Assembly (NCBI GenBank): GCA_000702845.1
Contig: JNKK01000003.1
Coordinates: 62,001-126,000 of the forward strand
Source: Lachnospiraceae bacterium FE2018
GTDB lineage: Bacteria > Bacillota > Clostridia > Lachnospirales > Lachnospiraceae
DNA length: 64,000 nt
Direction: 5' to 3'
Below, piece by piece: positions 1 through 9,022 of this stretch. Each line of letters starts with the position of its first letter. Within the stretch, counting starts at the first letter, position 1. A model generated the notes under the pieces. That model made no database searches and was not told the DNA's origin. It saw only the letters and a program-made list of their open reading frames with translations. A program made the position numbers and the translations under genes.

Positions 1-2301
1 ACGCAGCGTACCGAAAGCACTGCGGTAACATTCTATCTTCAGGTTCTTTTGATCGTACTTTCGCATAAAGCTCTGCGATGTATAAACCGGGACATCTTCG
101 CTCTGTCCGTCAGCGCTGAGATATTCCACCTGCACATCGCGTGCACTCTGATAGAAATCTTTTACAAGTTCATCATCGGAAAAATCCACCTTAAACCGCG
201 TGGTCATCTTACTGCCGTGTACTTTACAGGAAGCTGACGCCAGATAGTTTTTCCGCTGCGCCACAGGATCCGGAATAAATAACCTGGCCGAAGTAATCTG
301 CTTCAGATGATCCGGATCTCCTGCCCGTGTAACTTTCAGGCGGAGTGCTTTCCCAAAATGTGCCGGCCTGGATGCTTCTGCAATTTCAGAGAACAGACGA
401 AAATGAATGGCATAATTCCGCAAACTGTTTATAATTGCATATGCGTTTCCGCTTCCATTGATCTGCGAAGCTTTTTCTCTGGCATATACCGGAAGCATTC
501 CCGCTTCAGTCCGGACAAGCAGGTGATATCTTACCCGCTCGTTCAACAAATTACGGGCGATCCGGTATGTACCTGCAGCGGCTTTTTCCATAGGAACAAC
601 ATTACCGTCTTCTTCATTCCTTATAAGCAGTTCAGCATCTTCATGATTGACTTTACACTGTACATCTGTCTCCGATACAGAAACTGAATCAGCAAATACC
701 GGGCTGCGGTCTGCCTCAATAACAAATCTGTTTTTTACCTGAAAGTCAAAATGGATGATTGTATCTCCATATATCTGCGCTGTATCCCGGTATTTACTCT
801 TAATACCGGGAGCAAGTTTTTCAAGATATACACTGCCTGTTTCGAAACGGTTCTGGAATTCAATCAGCAGCAGATAACGTCCGCTCAATGTCTGATCTGC
901 TGTCAGCTGCTTCAGCGGGATCGTGATTTTGACTGCCGTTCCGTCATAATTGTATGTATCCGTTCTTCCGGTATCCGGATCTGTGATATGTCCCAGTTCT
1001 TCCGTCACGTATACACCATCTACTGACTCTGTCGGCAGCGCAATCTTCTGGTTTTCTGCACTGTTATAAAGATATGCCTGCATCTTCTGCCCGTCTTTTG
1101 GCATATTGACACGTTCACGCATAACATGTGCCGTAAGCATGATCGCGTTCTGACTGACAGACATTTCGTCCATACGTGTGTCAGGCGCAATACGAAGTCT
1201 GTCCTGGGTCAGATCGTATTCAGACAGTTGAAATAAGTTATTCGGGAGGTCTGCAAGCAGTCTTCCCTGCTCTTCTTTCAGCGGAATGAGTTTAAATTTA
1301 TTCTCCCTGTACTGCTCAAGCGCAATCAGGCGATCTACATTTTTTGTGCGAACACACTGGTATATTTCCTGTTTGAGTGGATCCAGTTCAGAAAGAGCTG
1401 AAGGATCAATTGCTTCATCAATATACGCATTGATGTGTTCCATGATTCTGGGAACCTGATCTCGGCTGACGATCAGGCATGCTTTAATAAACAGGAACAG
1501 ATCCCAGTCTAAAACTTTTACCTGTTTTGCCATCTCCAGTGCCAGATCCTTAACAAATTCTTCAAAGAACTGATCCTGCAACTGCAGAATCCGGATCCTG
1601 TCCCGCAGATTAATCAGGCTGTCTGTGTTCTGTGTAATGGATGAGGATGCGCCGTCCCTGAGCCGCCACATATATCCGATCTCCGGTACGACTGACACCT
1701 GCTTTGTCAGAAAATGCATCGGGATCGTGACCGGAATATCTTCGTACAAAATCCGTTCCGGAAACTGAAAGTCATGTTTTTCGTAAAAGGAGCGCAGGAT
1801 CAGCTTATTCCAGCTGGTTGAATCATACAGCAGCTGCGGCTGCCGGGTAATGTGTGTGACCGGTTCCAGATTGAAAAAGACATAGTTGAACATCTTGGAT
1901 CGATGATCACCCTTCGCGTCAAAACGAGTTACATTACAAATGGTCAGTTCGCTGCCGTCTTTTTCAGCGCGGTGGAACATGGTTTCTAGCACTTTATCCT
2001 GCAGGTAATCATCCGAATCAATAAAATAGATGTACTTCCCTGTCGCAAACTGCACGCCATAGTTTCTGGCATGCCCCAGTCCGCCGTTCGGAATATGATA
2101 ACAGTGAAAATGTTCATGTTCCTTTGCATATCGGTCAGCGATCTGTCCGCTGTCATCCGTGGAGCCATCATCTATCATAATCACTTCCAGACGCACATCT
2201 CCCTGCACCAGGAGTGAATCCAGACATTCCTCCAGATATTCTGACACATTATAGACCGGTACGATCACACTGATATCAATTGTCTGATTCTGTTCGTTCA
2301 T
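1..2301 (-). CDS. GT2 glycosyltransferase, probably fused to a TagF-like glycerophosphotransferase (3' end outside window)
   Basis: The frame is open from the ATG at 2301 to base 1 (767 codons) with no stop, so the protein continues beyond the window. The start follows an AGGAA ribosome site and lies 21 bases after the tagD stop. Residues about 9-110 are a GT-A family 2 domain: an ISVIVPVYN opening strand, an IDDGSTD nucleotide-binding segment and an IDSDDYL acceptor/metal motif. The remaining roughly 500 residues are not a GT2 domain; they include a beta-rich stretch (about 590-767) of the kind that precedes a CDP-glycerol glycerophosphotransferase in known two-domain wall-polymer enzymes. 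The directly upstream TagD-type gene supports that reading, but the TagF domain itself is not in view. Likely role: adding sugar and polyol-phosphate units to a lipid-linked wall polymer at the cytoplasmic face. GT2 call is firm; fusion is inferred. Confidence 0.8.
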   Translation of the reverse strand, partial: MNEQNQTIDISVIVPVYNVSEYLEECLDSLLVQGDVRLEVIMIDDGSTDDSGQIADRYAKEHEHFHCYHIPNGGLGHARNYGVQFATGKYIYFIDSDDYLQDKVLETMFHRAEKDGSELTICNVTRFDAKGDHRSKMFNYVFFNLEPVTHITRQPQLLYDSTSWNKLILRSFYEKHDFQFPERILYEDIPVTIPMHFLTKQVSVVPEIGYMWRLRDGASSSITQNTDSLINLRDRIRILQLQDQFFEEFVKDLALEMAKQVKVLDWDLFLFIKACLIVSRDQVPRIMEHINAYIDEAIDPSALSELDPLKQEIYQCVRTKNVDRLIALEQYRENKFKLIPLKEEQGRLLADLPNNLFQLSEYDLTQDRLRIAPDTRMDEMSVSQNAIMLTAHVMRERVNMPKDGQKMQAYLYNSAENQKIALPTESVDGVYVTEELGHITDPDTGRTDTYNYDGTAVKITIPLKQLTADQTLSGRYLLLIEFQNRFETGSVYLEKLAPGIKSKYRDTAQIYGDTIIHFDFQVKNRFVIEADRSPVFADSVSVSETDVQCKVNHEDAELLIRNEEDGNVVPMEKAAAGTYRIARNLLNERVRYHLLVRTEAGMLPVYAREKASQINGSGNAYAIINSLRNYAIHFRLFSEIAEASRPAHFGKALRLKVTRAGDPDHLKQITSARLFIPDPVAQRKNYLASASCKVHGSKMTTRFKVDFSDDELVKDFYQSARDVQVEYLSADGQSEDVPVYTSQSFMRKYDQKNLKIECYRSAFGTLR

Positions 2302-2322
2302 AACGGATTCCTGTTTAAGATC

Positions 2323-2715
2323 TTATTTCGACAGGTCGCTCTTGATCTGCGTTGTTGAAATCTCCGGCGTCCGCGGCAGATAGATCACTTCTACCCCCTC
2401 TTCTTCCAGAAAATCAAATTTTCCTTTCCAGTCATCACCCATAACAAACGTATCTACCTGATACAGTTTTACATCGGAACGCTTCTGCTCCCAGTTTTCT
2501 TCTGGAATAACAAGATCAACAGCCCGCAGTGCCTCAAGCATTTTTTTACGCTCTTCATAGGTGAAATAACACTTTTTCTGCTTCATATTCCAGTTAAATT
2601 CGTCTGTTGAGAGTGCAACGATCAGATAATCGCCCAGCGCTTTCGCCCGCTGCAGCAGATTAATGTGACCATAGTGAAGAAGATCGTAGGTTCCATAAGT
2701 GATAACGCGTTTCAT
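2323..2715 (-). CDS. tagD: Glycerol-3-phosphate cytidylyltransferase (TagD type)
   Basis: A 130-residue protein of the usual length for TagD/GCT. It would make CDP-glycerol from CTP and glycerol 3-phosphate in the cytoplasm. Visible motifs: TYGTYDLLHYGH at residues 6-17 with the HxGH nucleotidyltransferase signature (H14, H17), and RTPEISTT at 115-122, the family's second signature that binds the CTP phosphates. The ATG overlaps the 3' end of the upstream ABC ATPase gene by four bases (ATGA), so the two are translationally coupled. The GT2/TagF-like gene lies 21 bases downstream. The substrate could also be another alcohol phosphate such as ribitol or choline phosphate; motifs alone do not decide this, and two LicD proteins in the locus make phosphocholine chemistry conceivable. 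Family assignment is firm, exact substrate less so. Confidence 0.9.
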   Translation of the reverse strand: MKRVITYGTYDLLHYGHINLLQRAKALGDYLIVALSTDEFNWNMKQKKCYFTYEERKKMLEALRAVDLVIPEENWEQKRSDVKLYQVDTFVMGDDWKGKFDFLEEEGVEVIYLPRTPEISTTQIKSDLSK

Positions 2716-3683
2716 TTGCTGTCTCCTCTCAGATATTCATTAACTTTATCTTCGTCCAGAAGATCCGGATTGTTTTTCCGTATAATACTGATGGCCGCAT
2801 CCATAGCAGTCTCTTTCTTTCCCTCTTCCAGAATCTGCTCCAGACGTTCCATCTCTTTCTTTTCTTTTTCCTGCCGCTCCTTTGCTGTCCGCACATGAAA
2901 TGCGTCTGCCAGCAGCAGGACATCTTCTCTGTTTTTCGGCAGTTTCTTCGTATGCAGAAATTCCTCGTAGGCATCCAGATACAAATCCGTCTCATCCGTG
3001 AAAGCAATCTGTTTCCCATGATCCAGCCACAGGATCTTGTTGCAGAGTTCCCGCACCTGTCCCACAATATGCGAGACAAGAATTCCAGTGATGCCACTAT
3101 CCAGTATTTCGCGCATCTTATCACCGCTCTTCCGGCGGAATGCGCCGTCACCGACACTCAGGACCTCATCCAGAATCAGAATATCCGGTTCCACCAGACA
3201 GGCAATTGAAAATGCCAGGCGGCTCTTCATGCCGCTGGAAAGCTGTTTAAAGGTATAATCCTGAAAGTCTTCCAGCTCTGCAAATTTGATAATTTCCGGA
3301 TACATCTGATCCATAAATTCACGGGTGTAGCCCAGCATGGCACCCCGTAGATAGGCATTTTCCTGCACCGTCATCTGGTCATCGAACCCACTGGAAAGTT
3401 CCAGCAGTGCAGCGATACTGCCCTTTGTCTGAACAGATCCTTCAGCCGGCAGCATGATGCCTGTAACGGCTTTCAGGAGTGTGCTTTTTCCTGCACCATT
3501 GGATCCGATGATTCCAAGCATATCTCCCTTTTCCAGCTGGAACGTGATATCCCGGTCAGCCCAGAATTCTTTCACTTTAAAATTTCTGGTAAGCTTCCGC
3601 ATTACATACTCTTTCAGTCCGATGGATTTAAAATCCCCTGTAATATACCGGATGCTTACATGATTACAGTCAATGACAGCCAT
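2712..3683 (-). CDS. tagH: Wall-polymer ABC exporter, ATP-binding subunit (TagH type)
   Basis: This 323-residue ABC ATPase would power export of a lipid-linked wall polymer with the permease encoded 11 bases upstream. The nucleotide-binding domain shows Walker A GSNGAGKS (about 59-66), the signature LSSGMKSRL, Walker B ILILDE and the H-loop SHIV. It belongs to the TagH/Wzt/RfbE branch, recognisable by the LLELSSGFD segment that follows the first beta subdomain. After the NBD comes a charged, probably coiled tail (about 240-323) rich in Lys/Glu that shows no carbohydrate-binding Wzt C domain, unlike the second ATPase of this locus at 14749-16197. Its end overlaps tagD by four bases. Confidence 0.88.
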   Translation of the reverse strand: MAVIDCNHVSIRYITGDFKSIGLKEYVMRKLTRNFKVKEFWADRDITFQLEKGDMLGIIGSNGAGKSTLLKAVTGIMLPAEGSVQTKGSIAALLELSSGFDDQMTVQENAYLRGAMLGYTREFMDQMYPEIIKFAELEDFQDYTFKQLSSGMKSRLAFSIACLVEPDILILDEVLSVGDGAFRRKSGDKMREILDSGITGILVSHIVGQVRELCNKILWLDHGKQIAFTDETDLYLDAYEEFLHTKKLPKNREDVLLLADAFHVRTAKERQEKEKKEMERLEQILEEGKKETAMDAAISIIRKNNPDLLDEDKVNEYLRGDSK

Positions 3684-3694
3684 ATATAAATCCC

Positions 3695-4492
3695 TTACAT
3701 ATAGAAGATAAATTTATGATTCTGTGTCTTGTAGATAATGAACCCGATGATCAGGAAGAACAGTGCATAAAACGCACATAAGCCGTGATACGCAAGAGAC
3801 GGAATCTGCCCGTCAATTACCACAAGACGGATATATTTGATCATGACATAGACCGGATTCAGCAAAAAAAGTTTCTGTACTTTGGGACTGAAAGAATCAA
3901 CCCTGTAAAAAATCGCCGAGACATAATGCAAAAGCATCAGGAAAACACTGTAAAGATACTGTGTATCCCGGAAAAAAATATACAGCGCCGACAAAATCAT
4001 TCCCACCCCGATGCTCAGCATTGCCACACAAATGATCGGATAAATCAATGCAAACATATGAATACCGAAGTGAATGTGATCAAAAATACAGAACACAAAG
4101 AACACGACGATGGTCAGCATAAAATTAATAAATGCCGAGACATTTTTTGAGAAGAGAAACAGATACTTCGGTATGTTGATTTTGGAAAGAATCTTCCTGT
4201 TTGCATACAGGCTGTTCATGCCGCTGTTGGTTGCTTCACGGTAATATGACATCACAATATTTCCGGCAAACAAATAGATCGTATAATGTGGTGTGTTTCT
4301 CCCGAAGAAATTCGAAAATACCACTTTCATGACCAGCAGTGACAGCAGCGGAGAAAGGACACTCCAGAACATGCCAAGTACTGTACGCTTGTATTTCTGC
4401 TTGAAATCACGCTTAACCAGTTCCTGAAACAGAAAATAATACCTGTTGATGGTCCGTATGATTTTACTCTGTTTTTTCTGTATGCGCTCCAT
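3695..4492 (-). CDS. tagG: Wall-polymer ABC exporter, permease (TagG/ABC-2 type)
   Basis: A 265-residue integral membrane protein with an N-terminal amphipathic stretch and about six hydrophobic segments, the layout of ABC-2 polysaccharide and teichoic acid permeases. The segment FKQKYKRTVLGMFWSVLSPL near residues 31-50 is the typical N-terminal signature of TagG/Wzm/RfbD permeases. It lies directly upstream of the matching ATPase gene, as usual for the pair. It would form the membrane channel through which a complete undecaprenyl-linked polymer is flipped. The locus contains a second permease/ATPase pair at 14.7-17.2 kb, so at least two polymers, or one polymer and a modification, may be exported. 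Confidence 0.87.
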   Translation of the reverse strand: MERIQKKQSKIIRTINRYYFLFQELVKRDFKQKYKRTVLGMFWSVLSPLLSLLVMKVVFSNFFGRNTPHYTIYLFAGNIVMSYYREATNSGMNSLYANRKILSKINIPKYLFLFSKNVSAFINFMLTIVVFFVFCIFDHIHFGIHMFALIYPIICVAMLSIGVGMILSALYIFFRDTQYLYSVFLMLLHYVSAIFYRVDSFSPKVQKLFLLNPVYVMIKYIRLVVIDGQIPSLAYHGLCAFYALFFLIIGFIIYKTQNHKFIFYM

Positions 4493-4519
4493 GTATCGTT
4501 AGTTCCTCTGCTTTTGTTA

Positions 4520-5995
4520 TTATTTAGATCCCTGCCCCCGGAGAACAACACTGATTGTTTTGATCAGCAGCTTGCAGTCCAGTTTCAGACTCCACTCACG
4601 GATGTATTTCATATCCAGCCGGACGACTTTTTCGAAGTCGACAATATCACTGCGGCCACTGACCTGCCACATACCTGTCAGACCGGGCTTTACTGAAAGG
4701 CGCGCCCGGTGATGCGGACTGTACTGCTTCCACTCGTCTTCTGTCGGCGGTCTTGTTCCCACCAGACTCATGTCGCCCTTCAGAACATTCCAGAACTGCG
4801 GCATCTCATCAATGGAGTATTTCCGCATAAATTTCCCGATTGGGATAATACGCGGATCATCATCCATCTTGAACATCAGCCCCTGCATCTGATTCTGATT
4901 CATCAGATCTGCTTTCCGCTTGTCCGCATCCGGATACATTGACCGGAATTTGTAAATCTGGAATCGACGGCCGTTTAATCCTACGCGCGTCTGCGCATAA
5001 AAGACCGGGCCTTTCGACTGATGGTAGATAATCGGCGCAAAGATCAGGAACGCAATCCCTGTCAAAATCAGGCCGATGATCGAGCCGACGATGTCCATCG
5101 CACGTTTAATCATCAGTTTCCCGGCTGAAACAGACTGTACCGCACTTGTCATTACAGACCGCCCGCCGATCGTTTCAATCTCCGGATTCGGCAGCCCTTT
5201 AAACTGCTTTGTCAGGGCAATATGTACCGTAATGCCCTGTGTGATCAGATCTTTTGCAATCCGGTTTTCCATTGTCTGCTGGTTCAGATCGATAAAAGCT
5301 TCGTCAACTGCATGATTGGTGCAATATACATCCAGTTCATCGGGTCCGCCGATGATCTTTTCGACCGGAATGCCGCAGTACAGACCCGGATCAATGTTGG
5401 CGTCCTGTTCCGGATCCACAGCCTTCCCGGCTCCTGACGCTGTAAAAGAATGATCTGGTTCCAGAATCATGACGCCGCCGACCTGATAGCGGTTGCGGCC
5501 GTCTTTCCGCAGATTCCTGTAGTTCTCTTCTGCACGCTCAGCTGTCGTAATCAGCACCATATTCGGCAGCACAATACGTTCCAGAAATAGTTTTCGGATA
5601 ATCAGTTTATAAATCATCCGGACCATCCAGACAATCATCGTACCGGCAATCCAGAAGATCAGAAAAATACTTCGCGAAAAAGATGTACCACTTTTTGTCA
5701 GGAAATGGTACAGCATAATGCCAATCGACAGAATTGACACATAACGGACCGATTCTACAAACTCATGCAGCGGTCCGCGCTTCAGAATATTCTTATGAAG
5801 CGGCAAAAGGGCCACGACAAAGAAAGCCAGCATCAGAAGCATAATCTGCGTGCTTCTGTATACCGGCGTATATCGCCAGCCCATCATTCTCATTCGAATC
5901 CGGCAAATAACCTGAAAAACGACCTCGACTACAACGACGTCGAGCATCATAAAGTCCAGGTGTTTCAGCCATCTGCCTTTTTCTCTCTGATGCAT
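4520..5995 (-). CDS. Polyprenyl-phosphate sugar-1-phosphate transferase (WbaP/WcaJ family)
   Basis: A 491-residue membrane enzyme that would start a glycan by moving a sugar 1-phosphate from a UDP-sugar to undecaprenyl phosphate. The first half has about four transmembrane helices (residues roughly 15-155) followed by a CoA-binding-like cytosolic region. The C-terminal bacterial sugar transferase domain starts with a membrane helix at RAMDIVGSIIG and carries the family motifs KFRSM, SIDEMPQFWNVLKGDMSLVG and KPGLTGMWQVSGRS, including the catalytic Asp-Glu pair in DEMPQ. A second enzyme of the same family starts this operon (22885-24288), so the locus has two priming transferases that probably use different sugars. 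The specific sugar cannot be read from the sequence. Confidence 0.9.
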   Translation of the reverse strand: MHQREKGRWLKHLDFMMLDVVVVEVVFQVICRIRMRMMGWRYTPVYRSTQIMLLMLAFFVVALLPLHKNILKRGPLHEFVESVRYVSILSIGIMLYHFLTKSGTSFSRSIFLIFWIAGTMIVWMVRMIYKLIIRKLFLERIVLPNMVLITTAERAEENYRNLRKDGRNRYQVGGVMILEPDHSFTASGAGKAVDPEQDANIDPGLYCGIPVEKIIGGPDELDVYCTNHAVDEAFIDLNQQTMENRIAKDLITQGITVHIALTKQFKGLPNPEIETIGGRSVMTSAVQSVSAGKLMIKRAMDIVGSIIGLILTGIAFLIFAPIIYHQSKGPVFYAQTRVGLNGRRFQIYKFRSMYPDADKRKADLMNQNQMQGLMFKMDDDPRIIPIGKFMRKYSIDEMPQFWNVLKGDMSLVGTRPPTEDEWKQYSPHHRARLSVKPGLTGMWQVSGRSDIVDFEKVVRLDMKYIREWSLKLDCKLLIKTISVVLRGQGSK

Positions 5996-6077
5996 ACGAT
6001 CTGATACTCCCCGCTCAGATAGTTTTCATCAAGACACAGTTTGCAATATTATAACAGGAATGTAACAGAAGAGCAAA

Positions 6078-6923
6078 TTATTCACGCTTACCTTCTAGTT
6101 CTGTCTCGGCATAATGCCCAAAATCAACCTCCAGAACTGCATGTTTATTGCGCTGCTCTTCCGGCGGAAGCTCCATATAGTCTCCGTACATCTCCTTCAG
6201 ATAGGTATCATAAGCTGCAAATGTAAAGAATTCTGTATCTTCAAATGGCATTCTGCACAATTTTTGTGTCCATCGATACGGAATCATTTCCCTGTAATAA
6301 CGATAACTTCCTTCCGCTGTTACAACGGTTTTCGTTTGCCGTGCATTGTACCTGGTAAATGCCCTGTCTTTCTGTTTTCTGATGAAGCCTACCGGCAGTA
6401 CAACCGCTGCCGCGCCCAGCAGTTTCTGCAGGCTCTTCGCGCGTTTCTGCCCGTTGTGATACCCCAGCTTGACAGCCAGCAGATTCTTCCAGACATAGCG
6501 TTCCCGCTCATGCAGCCTTCTTAGAATCCGGTTCTCCGGGACATGATCAAACGGGAAAATATCCACAAAGATGCCCTGGTGTGCCGCTGCCTCCTCTGAA
6601 AGTCCTTCCACGATGCGGGTTCCGTTCAGACGAATCTTTGCAAATGCATAGGTATAGCCCGGATCTGTCTCACTCGTCTGCAGGAAATACTTCTCCTGAT
6701 CCAGCTCTTCTTGGCATGCCGCAATAAAACTGTCAAAATCAGCCCGCAGCATCCCGAAATCCATGTCTTCATCCCAGGGAATAAATCCGCCGTGACGCAC
6801 CGCCCCAAGCAGTGTTCCCGCGATCATAAAATACCGGATACGGTATTTCTCGCAGATACGCCTGATTTCCGCGGCGATCTCCAGTTCCAATTTGTGCAGC
6901 TTCTGCAGTTCTGCGTTTTCCAT
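6078..6923 (-). CDS. LicD-family phosphotransferase
   Basis: A 281-residue LicD/fukutin-family protein. LicD enzymes transfer phosphocholine or a related polyol phosphate from a CDP-activated donor to a glycan. The core motif is at about residues 37-54: GTLLGAVRHGGFIPWDEDMD, the nucleotidyltransferase-like G-[ST]-x-LG-x-x-R-x-x-x-x-IPWD-x-D-x-D signature with the metal-binding acidic residues intact. The end (MYGDYMELPPEEQRN) is also typical. A paralogue lies two genes upstream (8115-8960) with a GT4 gene between them. No licA/licB/licC genes are visible in the window, so the donor may come from elsewhere or be a CDP-polyol made by the tagD product. Confidence 0.88.
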   Translation of the reverse strand: MENAELQKLHKLELEIAAEIRRICEKYRIRYFMIAGTLLGAVRHGGFIPWDEDMDFGMLRADFDSFIAACQEELDQEKYFLQTSETDPGYTYAFAKIRLNGTRIVEGLSEEAAAHQGIFVDIFPFDHVPENRILRRLHERERYVWKNLLAVKLGYHNGQKRAKSLQKLLGAAAVVLPVGFIRKQKDRAFTRYNARQTKTVVTAEGSYRYYREMIPYRWTQKLCRMPFEDTEFFTFAAYDTYLKEMYGDYMELPPEEQRNKHAVLEVDFGHYAETELEGKRE

Positions 6924-6958
6924 ATGATAGACTCCACTTCTGAGTTAAAAACAACCGG

Positions 6959-8131
6959 TTAGCAGTACAACTCCTTCAGCTGCCTGATCGTCTTCGAAAT
7001 ATTGTACTTTGACCCGGCCGCAACTGCAGAGCTCTTTGCGCGCAGATCCGGATCTGCCGCCGGATCTTTCCAGGCCGCAGCTGCGTCTTTAACTGCATCA
7101 ACCCAAAGTTCTGTTCCACGGTCGATCGGAAGAAATTCGACATCCGGCAAAATCCGGCAGTCCGGATCGACCTCGTCGGAAATCAGACAGGGGAGCCCCG
7201 CCATCTGGGCTTCTATGGCCGAGACGGGCAGGCCTTCGAAATGCGACGGCAGCACGAAGAGATCAAATGCCTGCAGCCAGTTATTGACTTCATCTGAACG
7301 CCCGACAAACCGCACGTTATTCAGTCCGGCATCAAATGCCCGTGTCTGAACTTCGTCATACAATTCACCGTCACCGATCAGTACAATCACTGCATCCGGA
7401 CAGCTTTCCTCCAGCGCTTCGGCCAGCTGCAGGATAAATGCGTGATTCTTCTGGTAGGCAAATCTGCCGACATGACCGATCACGAATTTTCCGTCCAGTC
7501 TGTATTTATCACGCACTTCCTCCCGGACAAATCGGGAGTACATGAACGGAACCGGTTCGATTCCGTTGTCAATAATCTTAACCCGCTTCTGCAGCCTGCT
7601 GCGGTACATCCACGCTGCTGCCTTTCGTGAACATGCACAAAGTTCAACATTTTTTGTAACCGGCAGAAGCCGCCTGCAAATCTTGTGTGCCGCTATTTTG
7701 ACCAGATACCGGGCAGACACACCATCGGTATTATGCGTTTCCATGCCGGCACTGTGCGAATGCAGAATTACTTTTTTGATTCCGGCACGCTTTGCAGCCA
7801 GAAGGCCCGTCAGCATATTATAAGTAGAATCCGAATGAATATGGACAACATCGTAGTGTTCCTTACGCTGTATCATAATCAGACGTTTCACCATGCTCAG
7901 CTGTGCAAGCAGCCCATTCACTGCAAACTTTGGCCGGCTGATTCTTCCTCCGTACTCATGGATTTCCCTGATATAATCATCACATGCATGGCGTTTCCGG
8001 CAAAGAAAATCAAAAATAATCCCTTCCGATTCGATTCGCTTTCCCCAGACATAGACAATCTGGGTCAGGCCGCCTGATCCAAAATTGCCTGTTACGATCT
8101 GAAGTACTTTCTTCTTATTCTGATTTTCCAT
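6959..8131 (-). CDS. GT4-family glycosyltransferase (GT-B fold)
   Basis: A retaining glycosyltransferase of about 390 residues acting on the cytoplasmic lipid-linked glycan. The N-terminal half has the glycine-rich GNFGSGGLTQIV loop and VVHIHSDS segment. The C-terminal half has GKFVIGHVGRFAYQKNHAFIL, DLFVLPSHFEGLPVSAIEAQMAGLP and a sugar-nucleotide-binding E-x7-E arrangement (E in HFEGLP and in IEAQ), characteristic of GT4. I chose the ATG at 8131 instead of a codon 12 positions earlier because GGAGG lies about 8 bases upstream; this start still overlaps the upstream licD-like gene by 17 bases, suggesting coupled translation. Donor and acceptor sugars are unknown. Confidence 0.88.
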   Translation of the reverse strand: MENQNKKKVLQIVTGNFGSGGLTQIVYVWGKRIESEGIIFDFLCRKRHACDDYIREIHEYGGRISRPKFAVNGLLAQLSMVKRLIMIQRKEHYDVVHIHSDSTYNMLTGLLAAKRAGIKKVILHSHSAGMETHNTDGVSARYLVKIAAHKICRRLLPVTKNVELCACSRKAAAWMYRSRLQKRVKIIDNGIEPVPFMYSRFVREEVRDKYRLDGKFVIGHVGRFAYQKNHAFILQLAEALEESCPDAVIVLIGDGELYDEVQTRAFDAGLNNVRFVGRSDEVNNWLQAFDLFVLPSHFEGLPVSAIEAQMAGLPCLISDEVDPDCRILPDVEFLPIDRGTELWVDAVKDAAAAWKDPAADPDLRAKSSAVAAGSKYNISKTIRQLKELYC

Positions 8132-8960
8132 CGATTGATTCCTCCACAAAAACCGCCGCGTGCGCATTCTTATTCTCCGGTTCTTTCATATAATCTCCGT
8201 ACATCTGCCGCAGCACCTTATCAGCCAGTACCGGGCCCGGCAGTGTTGTGTCCTCAAATGGATACTGCTTTCCCTTTCCGTAATATGCGCGTGGAAACAT
8301 TTCCCTGAATTTATACTGTCCCATGCAGTTAACGATATAAGGCGATTTCTCATATGGATATTTTTTCAGCAGCCGGTCCAGCTTCTCCAGCTGCTTCCGG
8401 CTGTCCAGTGTCCGGCCAAATCCTGTCAGCTGAACAAACTTGATAATAATCCGCTCCGACAGCGGTCTGCCCGGCCGCTTCAGATTGACTTTGTCGAAGC
8501 ACGCAATATGATACAGCGCCCGCACTGCAAGCAGGCGGAACATATGAAGCCTGCGGATCACCGGCGTGCGCGGCATACCATCCAGCGGAAAAATGTCAAT
8601 CCAGACTTCTTCATCCCTGGCAACCTCACTGCCGGTCCGGCGCATTTTGTACCGGGTATCAACGATACGTGCAAAATAATAATGATGGCCTGATCCGTCC
8701 CGGAACGTCCGGAGTTTCAGATGTTCCGGCAGTTTTCTCCCGATATTGCGAAGGAAATATTCGTAATAACGCCGCGGGATCCCGATATCAATATCATCAT
8801 CCCAGGGAATGAAACCCTGGTGCCGCACAGCGCCGAGCAGCGTCCCGCCAAGCATGTAATACGGAATTTCCTGCGCCTCCAGATAAGGCTTTATTTCTTT
8901 CATGATGTCCCAGATAATAGACTGTACCGGGGACAGCTTTTGTTCATCTTTTTTTCTCAT
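8115..8960 (-). CDS. LicD-family phosphotransferase (second copy)
   Basis: A 281-residue LicD-family protein, equal in length to its paralogue at 6078-6923 but clearly diverged. The signature GTLLGAVRHQGFIPWDDDIDIG is at about residues 39-60 with the metal-binding acidic cluster intact. The C terminus has the family's LRQMYGDYMKEPE segment. It would transfer phosphocholine or a polyol phosphate onto a sugar of the polymer. Two LicD copies in one operon usually mean two acceptor positions, which is an inference here. The gene end overlaps the start of the following GT4 gene. Confidence 0.88.
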   Translation of the reverse strand: MRKKDEQKLSPVQSIIWDIMKEIKPYLEAQEIPYYMLGGTLLGAVRHQGFIPWDDDIDIGIPRRYYEYFLRNIGRKLPEHLKLRTFRDGSGHHYYFARIVDTRYKMRRTGSEVARDEEVWIDIFPLDGMPRTPVIRRLHMFRLLAVRALYHIACFDKVNLKRPGRPLSERIIIKFVQLTGFGRTLDSRKQLEKLDRLLKKYPYEKSPYIVNCMGQYKFREMFPRAYYGKGKQYPFEDTTLPGPVLADKVLRQMYGDYMKEPENKNAHAAVFVEESIDGKSE

Positions 8961-9022
8961 TGTTCGTATCTTTTATTTCACTCATGCAGCATAATATATC
9001 GACTTTTAAGGGCAATACATAT